This document shows, piece by piece, positions 32,625-44,549 of a stretch of DNA of 64,000 nucleotides. The number at the start of each line of letters is the position of its first letter. The stretch's first letter is position 1. Origin of the DNA: Acanthosoma haemorrhoidale (Eukaryota; Arthropoda; Insecta; Hemiptera; Acanthosomatidae). A model generated the notes under the pieces. That model did not search any database. It had not been told where the DNA came from and saw only the letters and a list, made by a program, of their open reading frames with translations. The DNA lies in contig OV884012.1 in assembly GCA_930367205.1 (NCBI GenBank), positions 59,851,239 through 59,915,238 of the forward strand, written 5' to 3'. Made by a program: the position numbers and the translations under genes.

Positions 32625-35261
32625 CTGACGTTTTCGTCATCCATCTCACCTCGAGAACGTCGTTGTAAAGTCTTGGGAGCAAGCATCCTCTTGAAACTGG
32701 GGAGTAGGCAGCAGTAATATAAATCCAGGTAGTCATAGCTGAAATCTGGTGAACAGCTCACTTTCATCTGGTTAATAATGTATGTATGTCAATAAATTCT
32801 AAAATTAAAACTTAACTAGATCGTATTAGAAGGAACGAGAAGATGGTCAATGGATTGTGTCGTCAACTTCAACACACGCTTATACAAGTAATGAACTAAA
32901 AAAATATAGAGGCAATATAAAAGAGGAAAGAGAGATATGAAAGGGCCCGATAAGCCAGAGGCTAACTGAAGGTTGACCGACTTGGGCCGAAGATAAACGA
33001 GGGTGGCTACGATTTTTCACGACCCCGCTACCCCAAGGGTGGGCATTCATCACGCTTCAATCCTCTGCCTGTGATCCATCATCGCTCAGTCACTCATCCC
33101 CGCTGCCCGTCTAATTAACTGCCTTCACAGTCTACCCACTCGATTATAATCTGCCTTACCCCAAACAGTTAATTTTAGAAGAAAATATGCAGTAAAATAA
33201 TTTTTAAGTGGGACTAAGAATCACAGCTGCCGTGAAGCCACTTTCAACAAGCCAGAAAAAAATCTAAATGGAATGACACAGTATCTTGTATATATGTAAA
33301 ACATAAACTGGTTAAACTGTGTTTCCTGTTAGGTGTCTATCTGCCTTTCCTTACCATAATCAAGAATTTATCGTTGGAAAACTAAAAGAATTATCACATC
33401 GTAAAGAAAAATAACATAAATAAAGTGTAAACCTTTAAATGAAAAAAAAAAATTAAAAGTGATTGATACAATTGTTTAACAGTATTCAGAAAATACAGTC
33501 CTAGACCTATGTCGACCTCATGGTCTTATAAATAACAAAAACAATATAAAGAAGAAAGTAAGCGAGAATTCATTATTACATAAAGACCTTTAAAATAACA
33601 GATACAAAATAATAAATAAATAAATAAAAGCGTAGTAGAATAGAAATAGTAACCATGGAAAGTGTCAGCCAAACTACGTAGATACATATAATAAACAAGA
33701 AATAAAAATAAATAAATAATGAAAATGAAAGAACAAAAGTATGAAGATGTAGTGTAATGAATGAAACGTTCACGAACTAGAAAAAGTATGTCTTGAACTT
33801 AGACCTCATGACTTGACAATTAACATGAAAGACAAAAAATACTGCAATCTCCACTGAACTTTATTAATTCACAAAAGTGATGTTAATTAATGGGTACTGG
33901 TGTTACTGATTTTTTTGTTTTTGGTAATAAGAAAATAAATATTCTTCTGGCGTATTAAGCCGGGTATCAAATTAAATGTCTTGGCATCCTGATCAATACG
34001 TAATTTTTATTTCTTCTTCTAAAGGTATAATAACAAAAACCTAATAAAATCGGATTTGACTCAAAGGCATGAGATTTTGTATGGTACTTAATAAAAAAAG
34101 CAACAACAAAATAATAAAGGGTCATTCGTCATTTCGTCGTCAATTCAAAACTAACGTATTGATTGAATTGATGATTTATTTCGTAATAATATGTATTTAG
34201 TGATGGGGGAGGGGGTATTGCGTATTGGGATTTTAGTGGTTTACGCTGACACAAAGGCGATAAAACTGTCATTGATTTGTTTTGACAGTATTAACACAAC
34301 CCTTGATTGCATGGCATGTCACACTTGACTTGATTTTTCTTACCCTGTCTTATTATATCCAGCGGATTATTAGACGGCAGAAGAATACCTGTATGGAGGT
34401 CACATAATATTGATTGGTTTTATTGACATACCTGTCAATCATGGGGAGAAGGTAAAAATTGCTTTTCATACAAACTACGTTCAGTAAATTGGTGTCCTTA
34501 AAAATATTTTATACCAGTAGAAAATATTAAGTGGTGGGAATCATTTCAACAGGATTGCGAAGAAGTGATCAAATATGATAATGAGGTATTAGTATTAGTT
34601 ATAGTTAAAATATTATTACTGATTGCCGGTGACCTTTTGACAACTTAATAAAAGCAATGTATGCGAATTGGTAAGTTTATTTGTGTACTAACTTCTGCAC
34701 AATCGTATTGTCAATAGGTAGCCATAGGTAGGCAGGAGCGTGATGCAATTATTCAAAATACTAATATAAATTATAGATTATAGCTAGTAAAAAAAAAAAA
34801 ACAAATCCTATGAATATCAAATTGAACGAATGGTTTTAATTCATCTTCTGTCTGTAATGCCATTTATTTTTAATCAGAGAAACGGTGAGGACTTGAATAC
34901 AGAAACTTGAGTCATTCCCTTCTATAATGCAGAAGAATCCCCCTCAAAGTACCTACTTACTAACTTCTGCGCGGCCTCAATATCTCAAGAAGAGCAAAAA
35001 CTCTTTCCTGTATTCATAACGTCTCCTTTATCAGCCTTTACACAAGTGTGACCACTCTTTTTTGTTTTCATGCCAGCAAAAAGTCCTGAATCCCTCCTTC
35101 ATAATAGTGGTTTTTCTCACTTAAACTCAATATTTTTCAAAGTTCTTTCATTTCATTTGCCAGTTCTCTTTTGTTAATACTTCGTTAGTATATAACTTTA
35201 TGATTGCAAAATTAAACATAATTTCTCTGATAGTTATTTTTTAATTCCTGTATTAATTATG
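32625..35261. other. AT-rich intergenic DNA, nothing recognised
   Basis: No coding frame with recognisable homology, no RNA gene, no clear repeat boundary. Base composition becomes locally GC-richer at about 32950-33150. Confidence 0.5.
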
Positions 35262-35530
35262 GCATGTGCCAACTGTCCTTCGACTTATGCCGTTACGATT
35301 TTGTGAATTTTACAAAAAGCAATCAACTCATCCAAATCCTCTTGTAAAATCTACCTTGAGTAAAGCTTATACTTACAATAATTTTCGTCACCAAAAATGG
35401 TGGTGGCCTTGTGATCTATTGTTACGTGAGTCATGGGGTCCTGGAATCCTTAATTCATCCTCTGAGCGTCTCTGGCTCTCTTGCCTTCTGTTTAGTCTTA
35501 TTTAAGCAATACTTTTACAGCTGTGTAGCC
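35262..35530 (+). pseudogene. LINE-1F ORF2 C-terminus and 3' UTR fragment
   Basis: The translated start (VPTVLRLMPLRFCEF...HPNPLV) parallels the ORF2 end of the 23-26 kb copy (VPTVLNLIPSRFSKF...HPNPLV), and the final WPCDLL corresponds to WPRDLL. The following noncoding part shares GTCATGGGG and GGCTCTCTTGCC with that copy's 3' UTR. A 5'-truncated insertion lying next to the 3' end of gypsy relic C; no target-site duplication was recognised. Confidence 0.7.
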
Positions 35531-35599
35531 CAGACACCAAATAAATATCGCATTCAATGGCATCCCTTGTGGGGACCGGTAATTAAAATCCAGAATATC

Positions 35600-38211
35600 A
35601 CGGACTTGGAGGTTGTCGCTTGCCACCCGCCGCCGTTTCTAGTCCTCAAGCCTTCCCCGAACGGTCACCTACTGTTCCCTAGCGATATCCAATTACTGAC
35701 TACCCGCACCGCCAGTTCTTCATCGTCTGCCGTACTCCTGCTATCACGCGGCCATCTTCGAAGCCTGAACCGCGCCTCGACCGGAGAGAAACCGGTGGCA
35801 GAATGGATTGAGTGGATCTACGCGGTGACTGCCTTTTCCATCGCCACGTTCGGTTCTAAACACATCTCTCCATGGTAAATTCGTAGGTGGTCACGGAGCG
35901 TGCTGTGCAGCCGCTCTACGTCTCCTCTACTCTTCGGGTGTCCTGGGGTTTTGAGATGTCAACCGATCTAAGGCCGCCGCCTCAGCCCTGATTTCGGCGT
36001 TATCGAACTCCCGGCGTCGAAATCTATTGTGTCTAGTACGCCATAAAATTGGCACCACGTGCGTAGTGCCCTTAGGACTTCGTGCGCTGATCGTTTTGCT
36101 ATCAGATGTGCCATCACTTGCAGGGTAGCGTCGATTCCCCGGTGGTTTGTCAGCCTTGGTGGAATGCAAGGGTTACTCTACCGCGTTTCTTGTTTTACTG
36201 TTCGCACCTCATCTAGACAGCCGCTATCACTCGGTCGAGATACACCAGGGCCCCGGGGCCCTAGAAGTAAGTCCACTCAGTCTTCTACCAGTCTACACTC
36301 TCTCTGCCACACCTCTGCGCCGTCACCCTGTCTCACAGCCTCTAGCAGACCCTTTGAGGACTTGTATCTATTTGCTGCCGATCTCCCACCTAAACTCTGA
36401 AAACTGGTATTATTCTTTATGAAACCTCTGAACATTTTCTCCTGAACACAGTGTATTGTAGGAACACATCCCTATCATAAAATGGAGTCAGATATTAACG
36501 CCTACATGGAACATGTATCAGTTTTCCCACCCATAGGAGGGGTCGATGATCCGTTTGAACCCGAAACTTCCTACGGAATACATAGAGCCGGAAGCGTTCT
36601 ATCACCCATACGATCCCCAATAATTCGCGTTCTAGCGCGCTATACCTGCTCTCGGGTTCGGTGGGGTGTCTGCTCACTCATGCGATTGGTTGCTCCCCTC
36701 AGTCGCGATCCTGCGAGAGTACCGCGCCAACGCGTATTCACTGGCATCTGTGGTTATCATGAAGGGGAGTGCAAAATCTAAAAACACTAGTATAGGCTTC
36801 CCCTGTAGCCGCTCCATGAAATGTCGTATATTATTCTCCATTACCAGGGTAATGAGGACCTTTTGTTACCATTTAAGGAGATTGGTAATAGGGACGAGGT
36901 ACTCCACCATTTCTGGAACGAATCTGCGGTAGTAGTTAAGGGACCCGTGTAAGCGCTGGATTCCTTTGACGTCTTTCGGGATAGTCATCCGCTGAATTGC
37001 CTCTACCTTTCCCCGATCGAGTTGCACTCCATCTTAGGACATTGTGCGGCTAAAAATTCTCACCTGCTCTTGTCCCACAATCGACTTCTCCGTCGACAGT
37101 TTCAGCCCGAATCGCTTGTCAAAAACATGTAGTAGATGGTCCTGGTATTCTACCTCATCTCGACTGAAGACCAGGAGATCGTCCATGTCTGGCAATACGA
37201 CTCCCTAATCCTTCTTATTCTCAAAAGTTCATCCATCAGCCTCTGGAACGTTATTGGCACGTTTTTCAGCCCACGACATTCTGATAAATTCATAATGTTC
37301 CAGCTCGAACGTGAATGCCGTTTTGCGTTGGTCTCTACGACGCATCCGAGTTTGTTGGTAACCCACCTTCAGGTCCAGTGTACTAAATATTTTTGCTTCC
37401 TTTAGGTGGTTTAGGATGTCTTCAAAGCGAGGAATGGGGTAGAATGGGGTATTTTTCATCATAGTATTGTCGTTTAATTGCCTTTAGTCTATGACTACGG
37501 TATTTTTCGTCACCGGTGACCCTTTCTTTTTCACTGCCCACAGAGGACTCTTGTATGGGTACGTACTATCTACTATGATGCTCTGTCGTTTCAATTCCTC
37601 GATTTACTCCCTTATATGATGTTGCAGTGCCTGCGGGTATCGTCTCCCTTTGATATATATCACTTTCTCCTACTTCAGTGGGATCTCATGGAACATTTCC
37701 CCCGTCACTCCAAATTTGTCCCCTTCGTTGAAAAATATATTGGCGTACTCTCGATTCACTCCTTACCGTCTCCCACGTTTCCCATACACCGGTATAACTT
37801 TCTACCCAGTCTGATATCCCACGTTCCGTTCCAGCACTTCACTCTTGCTCCTAGCCTTCCCAAGAGATCGCACCCTATGATACCCTCTTACTCGCGCGGT
37901 ATCTTCCCAACCACGTGTATTTTCAAATTTTCCCCCTTTTCCGCCCACCTATCCTATCCCATCGTCAATTCACCTTCGATTTTGCACGGCCCTCCCAGGG
38001 AGATAAGTTTGCACACGCATCCCCGTATCCGCGACGCCCCCCCGCCGACACACAATCTGTCCTCCGTTTTCCTGCTGAGAATCGTACAAGAACTCCCAGT
38101 GTCTACCAGTCATCTCACTCCTTTCGCCACTCGAATAATGGGTATACCGCCGTAATTTCCTCTCACGCTATAGTTTCTTAACGTGTGGCCACCCCTCTGT
38201 CAGCCCGCACT
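35600..38211 (-). pseudogene. Pol of gypsy relic C
   Basis: The protease motif LVDTGSS (Asp codon at 38103-38101) lies 37 codons after the UGA. RT fragments include YPIPRFEDIL and AKIFSTLDLKVGYQQ near 37430-37340. RNase H retains ITTDASEYAL and TDHRPLLWVGKL (near 36530), where the MESD fragment begins. Integrase pieces follow from about 36190 leftwards (a decayed HQG...NHRG segment, REFDNAEIRAE, and GHPKSRGDVERLH with the catalytic Glu), ending near 35600. Not functional. Confidence 0.8.
36230..36515 (+). repeat. MESD repeat, copy 3, inserted in relic C pol
   Basis: Aligns with 6745-7035 almost to the base at its right end (ATGGAGTCAGATATTAACGC, then CTACATGGAACATG). The left junction falls where relic C integrase homology resumes (around 36225). 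It divides the pol gene, so it arrived after relic C. Confidence 0.65.
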
Positions 38212-39054
38212 TCAGGCCACCCCAAGCCATTTCCTTCCTCCTTCAGTGCCATGTCGTCTGATTCTTCCGATGTCCCTGTCGTCCTCTCTAGTCTCTCCTC
38301 TGCAGCTCCTAGGTTTATCTTCTTCTGTCTCTGACGCTCCCGTAGTTTTTGACGATTCGGAGGGGGTTCTGGTTCTTCTCCATACCCTCTCTGCGTTTAC
38401 CTCCATCGGTTCCGACCTATACCTCTCGTGGAAAATGTATGGACACTTCCTCGCGATGTGTCCTTAAATTCCGTATTCAAAACATTTTGTGCGCGGCCAC
38501 TGCGCCACTAAGTGTCAAATTCTCCTACATCCATAATATCTTTTTCTCCCGGTAGAATAGCTTTCTTGCCTGTATCCCTGGCCAACTGGTCCTTCAGGAT
38601 GGTCGATAGGAATGCCATCCTGGCTTTCAGTTCCACTAGGTTCACCGTTTTTCTCATGTTTTGAGTTACTTTGCCAATAGTTCTCCGGTGTACTGCCCTT
38701 TCTTTTGAATTGGCTGTCTAGTCTCCCTGAAAATCTGGTGTCCATCTGCCTCCTCCGTATGCCTTCTTTAGTCTTTTTTTTTACCACGGCTCATGGGATG
38801 TCTTCGTCAGCCTGTATTAGGTTTAGTACACTTATTCTGCACAATAGGTCCGCTTTGATTGATTTTGCGTCGCCAGAGTCGAGTAAACCATCACTTGCCT
38901 TCGCCTCTACCCTTTCCATAATCCTATCTCCACCTTTGATGAAATGGTTCAATTCGCCTAGCTCTTCTGAGAATTTCTCCAGGTCCGATATCGTTCTCTT
39001 CAGGTCCACTCGCATCTTCATCCAAGCCAGGGAGTTTGCATGAGGTTCGGCCAT
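38212..39054 (-). pseudogene. Gag of gypsy relic C
   Basis: Starts MAEPHANSLAWMKM and contains the family block GELNHFIKGGDRIME. It stays in frame to about 38790, then is shifted. The C-terminal part recovers as MEVNAERVWRR... and ends in GVA followed by TGA at 38212-38214, the same position as the 13074 UGA in element A. It preserves a Glu codon where A has its TAG, showing that A's stop is a mutation. Confidence 0.82.
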
Positions 39055-39074
39055 CGTTTTCCTAGGTAATGCGG

Positions 39075-39089
39075 GAACTTCAAAAGTTC
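39075..39089. repeat. 15-base palindrome at the head-to-head junction of relics C and D
   Basis: GAACTTCAAAAGTTC: six-base arms around CAA, located exactly between the last family sequence of relic C (minus) and the first of relic D (plus). Confidence 0.75.
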
Positions 39090-40740
39090 TTATAGGGGGG
39101 GAAATGCCCAAGGAATACGGGGGGACCATCGGATGTGACCTGCTAGCGAAGGTAGGACCAAGGGTGAGGAACGAAAAGGGAAGATGGGACATTCGTATAG
39201 GAGGGAAGAGATAAAGGTGCTCGAAACGAAGGACTGATGTCTGGAAAGATGGCGGAGCGAGGATAGGAGCAATTAGGTGAGCGCAGGACTAGAGAGATGA
39301 GCTCCGAAGGGAATATGCGGATATATTCTTTAGAGAAGGCGAGAGATTGGGGGTCACGGGTAGAACAGTGCATGAAATCCCGCTCAAATGGGAGGTAGTA
39401 AGTTACGTGAAGGAGCGCCGATACCCGCAAGCTTTGAGGCACCATATCAAAGTAGAGCTGGACGACTTGAAAAGGCAGGAGATCATTGAGGACAGCACGT
39501 CACCGTACAATAGCCCTTTGTGGGCAGTCAAAAAGAAGAGTGTGGAAGACGGGGGACCCGAAAAGTATAGAGTTGTCGTAGACTATAGGCGACTCAACGA
39601 CAACACAGTGGACGAAAAATACCCAATCCCCAGATTTGATGACATCTTAGACCGACTGAGCGGGACGCGGATTTTTAGCATGTTAGACCTCTAAGCGGGG
39701 TATCACCAAATACAGATGGACCCAAAGGATCGCCACAAAACAGCCTTTACCTTCGAACGAGCAGTATGAATTCACACGGATGCCATTCGTTCTCAAAAAC
39801 GCACCTGTCACGCTCCAGAGACTTATGGACGAGTTCCTCAGGGGTATCGATGAGTTCATGTGCCAAATTTATATGGTGACCTCCTAGTATTTTGCGCGGA
39901 TGAGGCCCAACACGAAGTGCACCTGAAAACTTCGTTCAACCGAGTGAGGAAATTCGGATAAAAATTGTCAGAGGAAAAGTCCCGGTTAGGCCAGGAAGTT
40001 ATTACCTTCTTGGGACACACAATCTCCAAGGAGGAAGTACGACCAGATGCTGGGAAGATAGCAGCCATCCAAAGATGGTGGTCCCGTCCGACGTCAAGGG
40101 AATCCGACGCCTTCTAGGAACGCTAAATTTCTATAGAAGATTTGTTTCCGAAATGGCGGCGTATCTAGTTCCTCTCAATGACCTCCTGAAAAAGGGACGG
40201 AAGGTGATCGTCACTCCCGATATAGAGGCGAACATCCGAAAGTCCATGAGTCGTTTGCAGGAACACCCGATGTTGGCATTTCCCGATTTTAATAAGAAGT
40301 TCGCAATTACGACGGATGCCAGCGAATACGCGTTGGGAGCGGTCCTATCGCAGGCAGGAGAAAAAGGAGACCAACCAGTAGCGTATGCCAGTAAACGCCT
40401 AACGGAGGCAGAAAGCCGATAGAGCGCACTAGAACGGGTGTTGCTAGGGATCGTCTTGGCAATTGACCATTTTCGGCCCTATGTATTCGGGAGAAGATTC
40501 TGAGTCCACACGGATCACCGTCCGTTACAATGGGCAGGGAAACTTAAGGAGTCATCGGCAAGGGTCACGAGGTGAAAGGAATTCCTTAGCCAGTACAACA
40601 TAGAGATTGTATATAAGCTCGGCAAGGAAAACGTCGTCGCGGACTGGCTGTCACGGGCGATAACAGTCAACGCCATAGAACCAGAACAAGGGGAATCATC
40701 CAGAGATGACCGGAAGTTCCTTGTAATACAGTTGTTAACG
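39090..40740 (+). pseudogene. Gypsy relic D: pol fragment (protease end, RT, RNase H)
   Basis: Begins in the C-terminal part of protease (IGCDLLAKVGPRVRNE, matching VECDLLGRVGARIMNE in A), then EIPLK...VKERRYPQALR, the RT start, STSPYNSPLWAVKKK (keeping the Trp that is a stop in A), YPIPRFDDILDRLSG and IFSMLDL. Stops and frameshifts follow around the active site; a second clean frame (40075-40422) covers the RT thumb and RNase H, with ITTDASEYALGAVLSQ intact. HTDHRPLQW and VADWLSR follow. Homology ends at about 40725, before integrase. It shows what A and C have lost. Confidence 0.85.
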
Positions 40741-43700
40741 TAAGGAATTCCTAGGTGTGTATGATTACGTACTTAAAATGATCCACATTTGATAAGTCGT
40801 AGAGCTTTCAATTAAATAATATAATTTTCATAGATTTAATTTTTTTAATTAATTCAGTTTTATTTGGTTGCCGAACTAGGTTACGTTATCGTGTAATTAG
40901 CCTGCACAAATGTACTTCGACGGTATATGGCTCTTATTTCGGAACAAAGATTGGACATCCATGTACACAGAGAAGGGCAAAAATGTAAATCACAGGAGTT
41001 AAACAGTCGTGGGAGTGCCTGCACACATACCATTTCAATATATAATAGTTATTATCAATAAACTTTGACTGGATAGTGTGTGGGTAAATATCATAATAAA
41101 GAGTCATAATGAAATCACGTTAAGTAATAAAGGAACAGGTGAACCAGGAAGCATTAAAAATATTATTATAATCTAAAACGGTTTATTATTTTAAGATAAA
41201 TAGAAAATGAGCGATGAAATATATATCACAGTTATTATATATTTATAAAGATGGAACTGAAAGGGACGAGTCAAAGGGTGCAATAAAACAGATAGTCCAC
41301 ACTAAGAAAAGGGCCTTAAAAAACATATAAAGGCTACCGACGATGAGCCCCAGGTGTATAAAAGGGTGACAAATGATATTAATCAATAATAAATAGCAGG
41401 CTTTAAAATACCATACAGTTTTAGAGGAGTTATGATCTCATAGTGAAACAAACGGAGATGAAGCCGACCAGCATATAATCTGAGACAGAACGAGGCGGTC
41501 CTGAGCTCTCAGCAAGTTGCTGCAACTATGCCTGGCCAATTGGTTTATCTGATGGCCAAGGATGCTCCTGCGAAAACCTGGTGGCTTCCTCCACGCTTGC
41601 AAGATGCCGAGGGCTACAGTTATATGTAGACAAAAGCTCCCGTCACGACTATGCAGCTGGTAATTTGCCGTGAAAAAAATGATCATCATTTCGGTGTGAC
41701 GTCACCAAATACCCACAATGGACACGAAAACATGACGTACAGAAATTGTGGGAGAGGATTACCAACGAAGGCATTTGGTAAGTATGCTCAACTTATCAAA
41801 CAGCCGTACCAATTGCTGCAAGGTTCAATAGCGAGAAGGTTATGACGGAGCCCTAGCAAAGCAAATTAAAGATTACCATCATCATCTCGTGTTTCAATAT
41901 GCGTTAAAATACCCTACAGTCCTTTGAATAAAAAGAGGTATTGCCACTATCTTAGACGTTTAAGCCCGTCAATTGCCTTACAAACATCGATTCTAAAGGG
42001 CATTAAAGTTTTTTCCTCTACATTTGTATTTCTGACCTGAGTTATCCAAACTAGGAGAATAAAATATACATAGTTACACGAAGTGAAATTCCATCATTAA
42101 AATAGGTCAAATATAATGTGCGGGGTGAACATGGAGGATCTTAAATAGATCCGCTCCGTATGACCTAGGGAGGGTATAATAGGCTACTTACACGGTAGCT
42201 GTGGCTGGCAAGAAGAAGAGCCCTAGCCTAATTTAATGCACTGCTTCTGGCAGGGGGGCCTGGCGGTTTTGCTTTCTAGCAACCATGTTCTTATTTTTTA
42301 TGAACCAAACTGCTATGCCCTTATTACGTCATTGTTGCCAATGGCCCCATCCATCTCAGGCTCAAACTACCCCTCCATATAGCCAGGCTGTTACCTCCGT
42401 TCCGGCTCGATCGAGGGAACAAGAATACCACTTCGGAAATGGAATGTTGAATTTTTATCATAAAAAAAAAAAAAAACTAACCTATGAGTCAGCATGGTAA
42501 TAGCGACGTTAGAAGAAATATGCTTGAAAAAAAAACTACTACAGATTCAATAATGAGTTCATCACACAAACTAATGGGTTAGCAATGGGAAAATCCAGTC
42601 CGGCAAAACTATACAGATAAATTTATAAATCTCCCAGATGAAATGAGGATTCACAAAACCTGTCAGTCCCAAGACTCTATTGCATACCAAAACTGCGCAA
42701 ATACAGAATACCGTTACGATCTACTGTTGATTTCTCGAAGGCACAAACAGAAAAAATAAGTAAGAGAATAGTCAGGGAATTCTTAGCTGCAACTAATTTT
42801 AAAGTGTTACATCAATAAATAATACCACATAAGTAGTAAAAATATTACAACATGTAAATTTACCGTAAAACTGCACCCTGGTTTCATTCGATATAGTTCA
42901 TTTATTCTTCAGTATTACACCAGAGGAGGTGTACCAATTGTTGGTAAAATACATGCAATGCAAGAAATGTAAGTCTGGAGTCATGGAGTATATCGACATT
43001 AGTGGAGATGTGCCTCAAACGGAACTATTATAAATAAAATAATTCTTCACTAAAACCTAAAGGGTTGGCGATGGGGAAATTATTGAATCCGTTAATAGCG
43101 GGACTATATCTAGATGAATGAAAATGCATACATAATGTCTAGCAAAAATCCATATTTCCACCAAACTAAATATTGGTTAAGATACGTAGAGGACGTACTG
43201 GCGTGCTACATGAGGTCATAGACACTTAGATAAACTAGCGTAACATAATAATGCACGAGCTAACATAATAAATAAAAACATTAAATTTACAACAGAAAAA
43301 GAAAGAATAAAATTAATTTTCTAGATTTCACAGTGAGCAGAAGTAGAAATATACATAAATTTATAATTTAGAATTAAATTTAGGAAAGATACGATGACGG
43401 ATGTAGCGGTTCATATAATGAAAAAAAGGTTAAGAAAGTAAGATAAAAATAATCTTCATATTAAAAAATGGCACATCATCCCATATCTTAGAAATATATT
43501 GGAGAAATAAGGGAATATTTTGAAAAAAAAAAAAAAGGTAACATACAGAAGTATTATCTTTTATAATGAATTATTATCGTTAGGGGGAAGAAATAGGATC
43601 TACATTCATTCGCGTATGTTGCGATAAATTTTTGTCTTTCCGTCCAAATTATAAACAAAAAATTTAAATGTATACCCTACACCTCGAAAAAGCGTTTGGC

Positions 43701-43888
43701 ATATGTGAAATAAATTGAAGAATAAATAAAAGTTATCGTTTGTTCCCTATTGTTAAGGTAGTATTAAAAACCGTAACACAAAAAAAAGAAATTCAAAGAT
43801 ATTCCCTAAAACAATTTGTAAGATATTGTTGTACGCGCAGTAGTTAAAGGAGTACTTTTTTTCAATATGATACTATGTTATCATTTAC
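40741..43888. other. AT-rich intergenic DNA, nothing recognised
   Basis: A GC-richer patch at about 41440-41860 holds several short open frames on both strands, with no recognised family. Poly-A runs occur near 42463 and 43525. Confidence 0.45.
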
Positions 43889-43902
43889 ATTATTATATAC
43901 AA

Positions 43903-44070
43903 CCATGCGGATTTGGGAGGTCTCTGGGCTGTTTGTAAATACTGTATATAAATAATGAGCGAGTGAATGAACAATTGTAAATATGGTATGAATGAGAACA
44001 TTTATCACGATTACTTATTGCACAATAATGCAGATTGTAATTTTATCCCAATAGAGAAGTTTCTATATAG
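43903..44070 (+). mobile_element. LINE-1F tail insertion (168 bp) with 14-bp target-site duplication
   Basis: Exact direct repeats ATTATTATATACAA at 43889-43902 and 44071-44084 bound a 3'-terminal fragment of the LINE-1F 3' UTR. It starts at the GGATTTGGGAGG segment, includes ATGAGCGAGTGAATGA and GGTATGAATGAGA units, and ends CCAATAGAGAAG plus 12 bases. No poly-A tail. Confidence 0.9.
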
Positions 44071-44137
44071 ATTATTATATACAAGTTAGACAATGTAAAT
44101 TAAGTCACATATCATGAAATCTAATGAACTAGTCTAA

Positions 44138-44260
44138 TCTCTTAGTAGTGGCAATCATTTGGATAGAAAAATGTTTTGGGAAGAGGGATGCTTGGTAAAG
44201 TGGAAAGACGCTTCTGATGTCTGAAAACCACTTTAACATTAATCCTTGACTTCCACTAAG
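44138..44260 (+). repeat. Dispersed repeat, copy 2
   Basis: Same orientation and block order as 11090-11230, including CGCTTCTGATGTCTGAAAAC. Unknown family. Confidence 0.55.
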
Positions 44261-44437
44261 AGAGATATTGCTTCCTCAAGCTCTGAATTAATTCTGACCC
44301 TTATTCTGGATTGCTGGGCAGAAAAGGGTTCGCACAATGCCAAAAAAACGTATACCACATTCCCAAATCCAACTTAACAGTGACTGTGAACATACCTATC
44401 ACTAATGAACGCCTTAAAACGGGGAGTTTCACAAAAA

Positions 44438-44549
44438 TTCACTTTATGACTCAACCTGCTCTACTAGATATACAATGTATATATATTGTAATGAGATGCT
44501 AGAATTAAACTAAATTTATCTAGTAGAGCAGGTTGAGTTATAAAGTGAA
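44438..44549. repeat. Hairpin with 33-bp arms, one mismatch
   Basis: Arms 44438-44470 and 44517-44549 are reverse complements except at one position, around a 46-base loop. The arm includes CTCAACCTGCTCTACTAGAT. Length and symmetry resemble a miniature inverted-repeat element or a hairpin RNA precursor. An (AT)n tract adjoins the right arm. Confidence 0.85.

Larger units (their letters stand above)
35560..39070 (-). mobile_element. Gypsy relic C (same family as A), interrupted by a MESD fragment
   Basis: Reads gag, UGA, protease, RT, RNase H, integrase from right to left, with many stops and frameshifts. LTRs were not found: the right side ends at the gag leader where relic D begins in the opposite direction. 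A MESD fragment at 36230-36515 separates RNase H from integrase, and part of the integrase core is deleted. Closest to element B in Gag. Confidence 0.82.

Noticed and set aside
36059..38555. Many plus-strand frames of 60-179 codons across 36-38.5 kb
   Set aside because: They are antisense to gypsy relic C or lie in the MESD fragment; the minus-strand homology explains them.
41438..41845. GC-richer patch with overlapping frames on both strands
   Set aside because: Neither strand gives a recognisable protein; left as unassigned DNA.
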